Of a stretch of 41,799 nucleotides of DNA, positions 1 to 6,334 are shown piece after piece. The stretch lies in contig NZ_JPJG01000027.1 of assembly GCF_000765235.1 (NCBI RefSeq), positions 1-41,799 on the forward strand, read 5' to 3'. Positions within the stretch are counted from its first letter, which is position 1. Every line of letters starts with the position of its first letter. This DNA comes from Oscillibacter sp. ER4 (GTDB taxonomy: Bacteria; Bacillota; Clostridia; Oscillospirales; Oscillospiraceae). The translations under genes were made by a program, and so were the position numbers. The notes beneath the pieces were generated by a model that saw only the letters and a list, made by a program, of their open reading frames with translations, was not told the origin of the DNA and did no database searches.

Positions 1-35
1 ATCGTTTGTTTGGTACTCCTTTTGGCATAGCAAAA

Positions 36-82
36 CACCCCACTTCTTAGATAGTATATCATACTGTCTAACAAATGGGGTG
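36..82. promoter_or_regulatory. 47-bp two-tier inverted repeat (operator or terminator)
   Basis: Outer arms CACCCCA (36-42) and TGGGGTG (76-82) enclose an inner near-perfect palindrome, TTAGATAGTAT (47-57) and ATACTGTCTAA (61-71), with a 3-nt centre. On the minus strand it lies just after the cytidylate kinase-like gene and is followed by TTTT, so it could be a weak terminator. On that strand AAAAGGAG at about 16-23 also suggests that another leftward gene starts just outside the window, in which case the palindrome could be its operator. I cannot decide between the two. Confidence 0.5.
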
Positions 83-116
83 CAGTTCAAAACGGCTGCT
101 TTTTTAGATTTTTCGT

Positions 117-725
117 TTACTTGATGCCCTTGATGCGGATAAGGTCCTTCAAAAGCTCGACCGTGCCATCGATGCCGAGCAGGCTCGAATCGATGCAGAG
201 GTCATAGCTCTTGGCATCGCCCCAGTCCTTGGCGGAATAGTAGTTATAGTAGGAAGCGCGGGACTTATCCATCTTCTTGATGCGGTCTTTCGCCTCGTTC
301 TCGCTGATGCCGTTGCGGGCGGCAACGCGCTTGATGCGGTTTTCGAGCGGAGCCGTGATGAAGAGATTGATGACGTCGTCGCGATCCTTGAGCGCGTAGT
401 CCGCGCAGCGGCCGATCAGGACGCAGGGGCCCTTGTCGGCGAGCTTTTTGATCGTGTCGTAGGTCGCCAGGTACACCTGCTGTTCGATGGAGCCCTTGGG
501 CGTCACATGGTTCATCGAGAAGGAATAGGGGTCCATCGCGATGGAATAGAGAAAGCTCTTCGGGCGTTCGTCAAAGGAACGGAACAGCTCTTCGCAAAGT
601 CCGCTCTCCTCTGCCGCCTCCTTGAGCAGCATGTCGTCGTAATAGGCGATGCCGAGCTGCTTGGCAAGCATCGTGCCGATCTCGCGTCCGCCGCTACCGT
701 ATTGTCTGCCAACCGTAATGACCAT
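117..725 (-). CDS. cytidylate kinase-like family protein (202 aa)
   Basis: This small P-loop kinase resembles the cytidylate kinase-like family (Cytidylate_kin2). It is not the canonical Cmk, whose gene normally sits with ribosomal or cell-wall genes. The nucleotide-binding loop GRQYGSGGREIG is at residues 6-17, near the N-terminus. The middle and C-terminal parts carry the Arg-rich lid-like segments seen in NMP kinases (RIKRVAARNGISENEAKDRI, then a KMDKSRASYY stretch). An ATG start is supported by AAAAGGAGG seven bases upstream. The substrate is not shown by the sequence. It lies just downstream of the xdhA-xdhB-xdhC run, on the same strand but behind a hairpin terminator, so any link to molybdenum enzymes (for example nucleotide supply for the cytosine dinucleotide cofactor) is only a guess. 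Confidence 0.85.
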   Translation of the reverse strand: MVITVGRQYGSGGREIGTMLAKQLGIAYYDDMLLKEAAEESGLCEELFRSFDERPKSFLYSIAMDPYSFSMNHVTPKGSIEQQVYLATYDTIKKLADKGPCVLIGRCADYALKDRDDVINLFITAPLENRIKRVAARNGISENEAKDRIKKMDKSRASYYNYYSAKDWGDAKSYDLCIDSSLLGIDGTVELLKDLIRIKGIK

Positions 726-756
726 AAAGATTCCTCCTTTTCCGCGCCTTGAAACA

Positions 757-789
757 AAATCGGTGCTATTTGGATTATAGCACCGATTT
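757..789 (-). terminator. hairpin terminator after xdhC
   Basis: A perfect 13-bp stem, AAATCGGTGCTAT (757-769) with ATAGCACCGATTT (777-789), has a 7-nt loop. On the minus strand it follows the xdhC stop and is trailed by TGTTT. It probably ends the xdh operon, with some read-through into the kinase gene, for which I see no separate promoter. Confidence 0.65.
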
Positions 790-838
790 CGTAAGAAGAC
801 AATATTTTTTCCTGTTTCGATTTTGTAAAGGCTCGGCC

Positions 839-1333
839 TTATTCCGGAAGCGGCAGGCCGAGGCGGCGATACATCGTCTTTTTCACCGCGCGAAGAATAT
901 TTTCATAGCCCGTGCAGCGGCACAGATGGCCGGAGAGGAGCTTTCTGAGCTCGTCATCGGTGTAGAGGCGGTTCGTCTCCAAGATCTCGACCGCAGTCAT
1001 GATGAAGCCCGGCGTGCAGAAGCCGCACTGGACAGCGGTCTCTTCAATGAACGCCTGCTGAATGTCGCTCAGCTCGCCGTCGGGCCCCATCAGGCTTTCG
1101 AGCGTGCGGATGTGCTTGCCGTCCGCCCAGACGGCGAGGTAGATGCACGAGTTGAATGCCTCGCCGTCGATGATGACGTTGCAGGCGCCGCACTCGCCGA
1201 CCTCGCAGCCCTTCTTCACGGACGTCATATGGTAATCGTTTCGCAGCATATCGGTCAGCGACGCACGCACGTCGACCATTTTCTCAACGTCCTTGCCGTT
1301 TAAGTTGAATCGCACCAGCTTGTACTGACTCAT
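839..1333 (-). CDS. xdhC: xanthine dehydrogenase-type hydroxylase, [2Fe-2S] subunit
   Basis: Small iron-sulfur subunit (164 aa) of a molybdenum hydroxylase of the xanthine dehydrogenase / CO dehydrogenase-like family. It carries two [2Fe-2S] centres that pass electrons from the Mo site to FAD. The plant-ferredoxin-like cluster is held by Cys43, 48, 51 and 63. The second, all-helical cluster is held by Cys103, 106, 138 and 140 (CGFCTPG and CRCTGY motifs). Length is typical. The start ATG overlaps the xdhB stop (ATGA at 1330-1333), so the two are translationally coupled. It is the last gene of the leftward xdhA-xdhB-xdhC unit. Substrate specificity (xanthine, nicotinate, purine or another heterocycle) cannot be read from this subunit; the symbol follows the E. 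coli convention. Confidence 0.9.
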   Translation of the reverse strand: MSQYKLVRFNLNGKDVEKMVDVRASLTDMLRNDYHMTSVKKGCEVGECGACNVIIDGEAFNSCIYLAVWADGKHIRTLESLMGPDGELSDIQQAFIEETAVQCGFCTPGFIMTAVEILETNRLYTDDELRKLLSGHLCRCTGYENILRAVKKTMYRRLGLPLPE

Positions 1334-2220
1334 TTGATGACACCTCCCGCCCGTTTGATAGACTCGATCAGGCAGCGCTTGGCCATTTCGACCGCGATGT
1401 GTTCGCGGAACGCCTTGGAGGCGCGCCAGCTGTCACGCGCGCGGATATCGTTGAGCACGGCGAGTGAGAACTCTTCCGCCGTCGTAAGTGTCAAGGGTTT
1501 ATCCTTGGCAGCTGCCTCCGCGCTCGGGCAGCGCATCGGCACAGGACCGGCAACGCCGTAGGCGATGCGGGCGCGCTCAATAGTCTGCTTGTCGGGCGAC
1601 AGGCGCACGTTCACGCTGCACCCGAGCGTCGCGATGTCCATCGCGTTTCTCATGGCGTACTTGATGTAGTAGCCATAGCAGTTTTCGTAGCTCGCCTTTG
1701 GGATGAGGATGGCGGTCTGGATCTCGCCATCCTCCACGCGGATGTCGACCTGACCGGCCTTGATGTAAAAGTCTTTGATGGGCAGGCGGCGGATGCCGTC
1801 CTTCCCCGTCAGCTCCACGATGGCCTCCCACGCATGCAGTGTGGAGGCGGAGTCCGCGCTCGTCACGCCGTTGCAGGTGTTGCCGCCGATGGTGCCGATG
1901 TTTCGGATCTGCGGGCCGCCGACCATGTCGACCGCCTCGCCGAGAACATTGATGTACTTCTGGATGATGGGGTCGCGCGTGATGTGCGAGAAACTCGAGA
2001 GCGAGCCGATGCGGATGTTTTCCTCCTCGTCGATGCTCACGCCGCGCAGCTCGTCGAGGCCGTAGATCGAGATGAGCTCCTTTCCAGCGCGTTTGCCCTC
2101 GCGCATCTGCACGAGCACGTCGCTGCCGCCGGCGATGATCTGCGCCTCGGGATGCTCCAAGCGGAGGGCGACGGCGTTTTCGACGCTTTCTGCCTCATAG
2201 AGTGCTTTCATGTCATACAT
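1330..2220 (-). CDS. xdhB: xanthine dehydrogenase-type hydroxylase, FAD subunit
   Basis: FAD-binding middle subunit (296 aa). The FAD_binding_5 domain shows the flavin loop AGGSDVLVQM (about 30-39) and the second loop TIGGN at 110-114 within a GGPQIRNIGT-type stretch, followed by the CO_deh_flav_C domain. It transfers electrons from the [2Fe-2S] subunit to NAD+ or another acceptor. It starts 3 bp after the xdhA stop, with GGAGGAG directly upstream, and overlaps xdhC by 4 bp. The presence of this subunit separates this enzyme from the second hydroxylase at 6335-8908, which has no FAD partner nearby. Confidence 0.9.
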   Translation of the reverse strand: MYDMKALYEAESVENAVALRLEHPEAQIIAGGSDVLVQMREGKRAGKELISIYGLDELRGVSIDEEENIRIGSLSSFSHITRDPIIQKYINVLGEAVDMVGGPQIRNIGTIGGNTCNGVTSADSASTLHAWEAIVELTGKDGIRRLPIKDFYIKAGQVDIRVEDGEIQTAILIPKASYENCYGYYIKYAMRNAMDIATLGCSVNVRLSPDKQTIERARIAYGVAGPVPMRCPSAEAAAKDKPLTLTTAEEFSLAVLNDIRARDSWRASKAFREHIAVEMAKRCLIESIKRAGGVIK

Positions 2221-2223
2221 GGC

Positions 2224-4536
2224 TCACTTCTCCTCCTTCCAGCTGTCGTGGATGAGCCCCGCCTTGCTGAACTCGGCGTACAGAACGTGCGGGGTGATGG
2301 GAACGGTGTCGATGGCGACGCCGGTGGCGTTGTAGATGGCGTTGCGGATGGCGGGCGCGCCCGAGCACGCGGGCGGTTCGCCGAGCGCCTTCGTGCCGAA
2401 CGGCGACGTCGGCTCGGGATTTTCGATAAACTGCGCCTCGAGATGCGGGTGGTCCATGAACGTCGAGAGCTTGTAGTCGAGAAGATTATTGTTGAGGGGC
2501 TTACCCGTCTTTTCGTCGAAGAGGAGCTGCTCGCTCAGACCGAAGCCGATGGCCATGGACATGCCGCCGTGGACCTGCGCCTCGGCAAGCGCGGGGTTGA
2601 TGAGCTTGCCGCAGTCGTGGACGTTGATGATCTTCTTGAGCGTCACCTTGCACATCGGGATATCCACCTCGACGTCGGCAAAGGTGCAGCCAAACGAATA
2701 GGCGTTGTTGCGGATGGTGTAGGTCGACTCGGCGGTGATGTGCTCGGAGTCCGCGGCGTTGTACTGCGCGGTCATCGCAAGGTCTTTCAGTGACATGAGC
2801 ACCATGCCGTCGCCTTTGCGGATGATGTTGCCGTCGACGATGTCCATATTGTCGACCGCCTGACGGGTGAGCTTTGTCGCGTACTGAAGAATTTTCTGCC
2901 GCAGGAGCGTCGCCGTCTGGCGGATGGAGAAGCCCGCGACGTAGGTCTGGCGGCTCGCGTAAGCGCCGAGGCCTGTGGGCGTGATGTCCGTATCCTGACA
3001 CGAGACGACGCGCACGTCGTGATAGCTCTTGAGGCCGACGGCCTCGGCCGTCATCTGCGCATAGGCCGTGTCCGCGCCCTGCCCGATCTCCGTCTCACCG
3101 CACTGCATCGTCACCGTGCCGTCGAGATTCAGGAGCATGCGGTTCGAGGACGTTTCAAGCGAGATGGGATACACCGCCGTGTTGTACCAGAAGGCCGCCA
3201 CGCCGATGCCGCGGCGGACGGGGCCGATGTCCTTGGCATACTCCTCGCGCTTTTTGTCGTATTCGATGTACTCCTTCCCCTTTTCCAGACATTCGCGGAA
3301 GGAATCGTAGTAGTTCGTGTTACCTGAGAAGCCGTCGTGGAAGCCCTTGGGCATGATGTACTTCATGCGGTATTCGAGCGGCTCCATGCCAACGGCCTTC
3401 GCGCACTCGTCGATGTTCGCGTCGTCCGCGAACGACGCCTGCGGCATGCCGTAGCCGCGCATCGCGCCCGCGGCGGGGCGGTTGGTGTACACGGTGTAAG
3501 CGTCGCCCTCGAAATTGTCGCAGGGATAGATCTGCGGGAACGAGCCCATGGCCTTGGCGACGATCGAATGGCCGTGCGAGGCATACGCGCCCTGATTGGA
3601 GAAGCACTCGACCTTGCGCGCGGCAATCGAGCCGTCCTTATGGAGCCACGTGATGATATGGAAGCGGATCGAGTGGCGCACACGGTTACTGACGAATGTC
3701 TCTTCACGCGAGCAGTCGATGCGCACGCATTTTCCGTGCACCTGCGTAGAGCACCACGCGCACAGCGGCTCATAGAGCGCATCCTGCTTGTTGCCAAAGC
3801 CTCCGCCGATGTAGGGCTTGATGACGCGGATATCCGCCCACGGACGCCCGAGCGCCTGACCGACGATGCGGCGGATGATGTGCGGGATCTGCGTGGAGGA
3901 CACGACGACGATGCGGCCATTTTCCTCGTAAGCGTAGCAGCCATGGTTTTCAATGTGGCTGTGCTGCACGGTGGGGGTGTTGTACCAGCCCTCGACCTTG
4001 ATGAGGCCGGGCTCTTTGATCGCCTGCTGATAATTGCCCTTGCGGATATCGGTGTGCTTCAGGATATTCCCCGGAAAATTTTCGTGGATGCAGGGCGCGT
4101 CGGGCTCCATGGCCTTCTGCACGTCGAGCACAAACGGGAGTTCCTCATATTCGACCTTCAGCGCGCGCACGCCCTGCATGGCCGAGACCTCATCCTCCGC
4201 AATGACGACCGCAACGTCGTCGCCGTAGTAACGCACATGGCGGTTCAAAAGATTGCGGTCGGCCACGTCCTGATGCCCCGGGTCCATCGACCAGGGATGG
4301 CCCGCCGTCGGGAAGCAGTGCTCCGGCACGTCGAAGCAGGTCAGCACCTTCACAACGCCGGAGATGGCCTCCGCCGCGGACTTGTCGACTGATTTGACAA
4401 ATCCGTGCGCGATGGTGGAATGCTTGATGCGCGCATAGAGCGCACCGGCCGGCATCCGATCCTCATAGTATTTCGTGCGTCCGGTGACCTTGTCGAACGC
4501 ATCGACGCGGATCTCGCTTTTTCCTACCTTGCTCAT
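2224..4536 (-). CDS. xdhA: xanthine dehydrogenase-type hydroxylase, molybdopterin subunit
   Basis: Catalytic Mo-pterin subunit (770 aa) with the Ald_Xan_dh_C domain at the N-terminus and the two-part MoCo-binding domain after it. Visible family motifs are GGGFGNKQ at 244-251, AMRGYGMPQ (the region that orients substrate in xanthine oxidase), QGADTAYAQ, and the GE pair near the C-terminus with the presumed catalytic Glu at about 720 (ALGEPPACSG). Start ATG is preceded by AGGAGG. First gene of the leftward operon and divergent from mocA. Close relatives are annotated as xanthine dehydrogenase or as probable purine or selenate-linked hydroxylases, so the substrate is left open. The cofactor is likely the cytosine-dinucleotide form because of the MocA-like gene next door (inference). 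Confidence 0.88.
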   Translation of the reverse strand: MSKVGKSEIRVDAFDKVTGRTKYYEDRMPAGALYARIKHSTIAHGFVKSVDKSAAEAISGVVKVLTCFDVPEHCFPTAGHPWSMDPGHQDVADRNLLNRHVRYYGDDVAVVIAEDEVSAMQGVRALKVEYEELPFVLDVQKAMEPDAPCIHENFPGNILKHTDIRKGNYQQAIKEPGLIKVEGWYNTPTVQHSHIENHGCYAYEENGRIVVVSSTQIPHIIRRIVGQALGRPWADIRVIKPYIGGGFGNKQDALYEPLCAWCSTQVHGKCVRIDCSREETFVSNRVRHSIRFHIITWLHKDGSIAARKVECFSNQGAYASHGHSIVAKAMGSFPQIYPCDNFEGDAYTVYTNRPAAGAMRGYGMPQASFADDANIDECAKAVGMEPLEYRMKYIMPKGFHDGFSGNTNYYDSFRECLEKGKEYIEYDKKREEYAKDIGPVRRGIGVAAFWYNTAVYPISLETSSNRMLLNLDGTVTMQCGETEIGQGADTAYAQMTAEAVGLKSYHDVRVVSCQDTDITPTGLGAYASRQTYVAGFSIRQTATLLRQKILQYATKLTRQAVDNMDIVDGNIIRKGDGMVLMSLKDLAMTAQYNAADSEHITAESTYTIRNNAYSFGCTFADVEVDIPMCKVTLKKIINVHDCGKLINPALAEAQVHGGMSMAIGFGLSEQLLFDEKTGKPLNNNLLDYKLSTFMDHPHLEAQFIENPEPTSPFGTKALGEPPACSGAPAIRNAIYNATGVAIDTVPITPHVLYAEFSKAGLIHDSWKEEK

Positions 4537-4604
4537 CTGTCTACCTCCTGTTCCGAGCAGCCGCTTTGTCGGTTTTGCTCGAAATCTGCAACTCCTTTGC
4601 TATT

Positions 4605-4633
4605 ATTTTAGCACATTTCGCACAGCGTGTACA
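4605..4633 (-). promoter_or_regulatory. SigA-type promoter for xdhA-xdhB-xdhC
   Basis: Read on the minus strand: TGTACA (4628-4633), a 17-nt spacer, then TAAAAT (4605-4610), preceded by TGC (extended -10). It lies about 70 bp upstream of the xdhA start. The palindromic TGTACA box also sits upstream of the opposite-facing extended -10, so both divergent promoters may share it. Confidence 0.55.
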
Positions 4634-4654
4634 GTGCTGCATGCGTGATATAAT
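4628..4654 (+). promoter_or_regulatory. extended -10 promoter for mocA
   Basis: TGATATAAT at 4646-4654 is an extended -10 (TGn plus a perfect TATAAT). The only -35-like box is TGTACA at 4628-4633, with a short 15-nt spacer, so recognition probably relies on the extended -10. The 5' leader before the mocA ATG is about 75 nt. Confidence 0.55.
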
Positions 4655-4734
4655 ACAAATGATCGCGGATGTACCATTTTGTCCGCTTTTTTCTGCCGAT
4701 TGGTGAAAAAGAAACGAATGACTGGTGATTTTAG

Positions 4735-5319
4735 ATGGATAACACGTTGAAAATAGGATGCGTGGTCATGGCGGCGGGCAATGCCGCGCGCTTTGGCGAG
4801 AACAAGCTCGCCGCGATGGTAAACGGAAAACCGCTTATCGAGCATGCGCTTGAGGCGATCCCGCGGGAGAGCTTTTCCCGCGTGCTGGTCGTAACGCAGC
4901 ACAAAAACGTGGAAGCGGCCGCCAAAAATTTTGGCTTTGAAACGCTGCGGAACGAACATCCCGAGCGCGGCCAGAGCGAGACGATCCGCCTCGGCACGGC
5001 GGCGCTGTCAGACTGTGACGCGCTCTGCTTCATGGTGGCCGACCAGCCGATGCTCAAGCGCAAGACCGTCGCGCAGGAGCTTGAGTTCTTCTGCGCGCAC
5101 AGCAAAAACATCGTCGGATTGGGACACAACGGCGTGCGGGGCAACCCCTGCCTCTTCCCTGCCCGCTTCTTTCCTGAGCTTTTATCGCTTGAGGGCGATG
5201 TCGGCGGCAGCGCGGTCATCAAGAGGCATTTAGATGATCTGCTGCTCTTTGAAGTGCCGGAGACGGAGCTTTGCGACGTTGACACGAAGGAAGCGCTCGA
5301 AGCGCTCAAGAAACGCTGA
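4735..5319 (+). CDS. mocA: MocA/YgfJ-like molybdopterin cytidylyltransferase
   Basis: NTP_transf_3 (MobA-like) nucleotidyltransferase, 194 aa. The signature loop VVMAAGNAARFGENKLAAM near the N-terminus corresponds to the family LAAGxSxRFGxxK motif. A PxxRGQSET-like element (HPERGQSETI) and the metal-binding ADQPM motif follow. The family transfers CMP from CTP to Mo-molybdopterin to give the cytosine dinucleotide form used by xanthine dehydrogenase-type enzymes. YgfJ-type members cluster with selenium-dependent hydroxylases. The position between two hydroxylase operons fits that job. The ATG is preceded by a weak GGTGA. The 3' end overlaps the convergent asparaginase gene by 14 bp. Confidence 0.82.
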   Translation: MDNTLKIGCVVMAAGNAARFGENKLAAMVNGKPLIEHALEAIPRESFSRVLVVTQHKNVEAAAKNFGFETLRNEHPERGQSETIRLGTAALSDCDALCFMVADQPMLKRKTVAQELEFFCAHSKNIVGLGHNGVRGNPCLFPARFFPELLSLEGDVGGSAVIKRHLDDLLLFEVPETELCDVDTKEALEALKKR

Positions 5320-6316
5320 TCTCGCCGCGGAGATTCTCCTCCATTGTCTGCTTGATCTTCTCCTTGTCGTAGCCGCAGGAGAAGAGATAGTACAGCTTGG
5401 CGACGGCGGCCTCGGTCGTCATGTCAAGTCCGCTGACCGCGCCCGCCTTTTTGAGCGCGCTGGACGTTTCGTAGGTGCCGAGCGACACCGCGCCCTGCGG
5501 ACACTGCGAGCAGACCGTGAGCACCGTGCCGTTCTGAAACGCCTTGCGGATGATGGGCAGCAGCGCGTTCCCGTCGCCGGGGATGTTGCCCGCGCCGAAC
5601 GTCTCGATGACGATACCGCGGAGCTTTTCGGTCATAATGGCCTCGAACAGCGAAAACTGAATGCCCGGAAATACCTTGATGACGCCGATGGGAATATTAT
5701 CAAGCGTCTGGAGCTTGAGCCCGCCTTCCTGCCGCGGCAGGAGGGCGGCTTCGTTATATTTGATGGAAATGCCCGCCTCGGCAAGGCTCGGGTAGTTGGG
5801 CGAAACGAAAGCGATGAGTCCGTCGGCGGAGTATTTTGTCGCGCGGTTGCCGCGCAGCAGCTTTCCGCCGAAGTACAGGCACGTCTCACGCACGATGCCT
5901 TCCCCCGCAATCAGCAGCGCGGTGATGAGGTTGTCGCGCCCGTCGCTGCGAATTTCGCACAGCGGGATCTGCGAGCCCGTGAGCACCACGGGCTTGTCGA
6001 GCCCATCGAGCATGAACGACAGTGCCGAAGCCGTGTAGGCCATCGTGTCCGTGCCGTGCAGGACGACGAAGCCGTCGTAATCGTCATATTTCTGCGCGAT
6101 CAGCTCTGCGATGCAGTTCCATTCGCGCACGGTCATGTTGGATGAATCCAGCAGCGGCGAGAGCTCGTAGAATTCCCACTCCGGCATCTCCGGCGCGCGG
6201 AGGTCGGGGATGGCGTCGAGCGCGGCGCGGAAGTAGCCCGCGCGCGGCGCGTAGCCGTTTTCCGTGCGCGTCATACCGATGGTGCCGCCGGTATAGATGA
6301 TGAGAACTCGTTTCAT
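5306..6316 (-). CDS. ansA: type I L-asparaginase
   Basis: 336 aa, cytosolic type (no signal peptide). The first active-site motif TGGTIG is at 9-14 (nucleophilic Thr12) and the second, HGTDT, is at 87-91. VVLTGSQIP is also diagnostic. It should hydrolyse L-asparagine to aspartate and ammonia. An ATG start with AGGAGAG upstream lies 18 bp after the stop of the single-chain hydroxylase gene, so the two are probably co-transcribed. That pairing is not a standard one, and a wider amidohydrolase role in nitrogen scavenging from purines is possible but unsupported by sequence. The last 14 bp overlap mocA tail to tail. Confidence 0.92.
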   Translation of the reverse strand: MKRVLIIYTGGTIGMTRTENGYAPRAGYFRAALDAIPDLRAPEMPEWEFYELSPLLDSSNMTVREWNCIAELIAQKYDDYDGFVVLHGTDTMAYTASALSFMLDGLDKPVVLTGSQIPLCEIRSDGRDNLITALLIAGEGIVRETCLYFGGKLLRGNRATKYSADGLIAFVSPNYPSLAEAGISIKYNEAALLPRQEGGLKLQTLDNIPIGVIKVFPGIQFSLFEAIMTEKLRGIVIETFGAGNIPGDGNALLPIIRKAFQNGTVLTVCSQCPQGAVSLGTYETSSALKKAGAVSGLDMTTEAAVAKLYYLFSCGYDKEKIKQTMEENLRGEISVS

Positions 6317-6334
6317 AGCTCTCTCCTGATTGTA

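Noticed and set aside
5234-6145. 303-codon plus-strand frame opposite ansA
   Set aside because: Antisense shadow; Arg-rich start and no family features.
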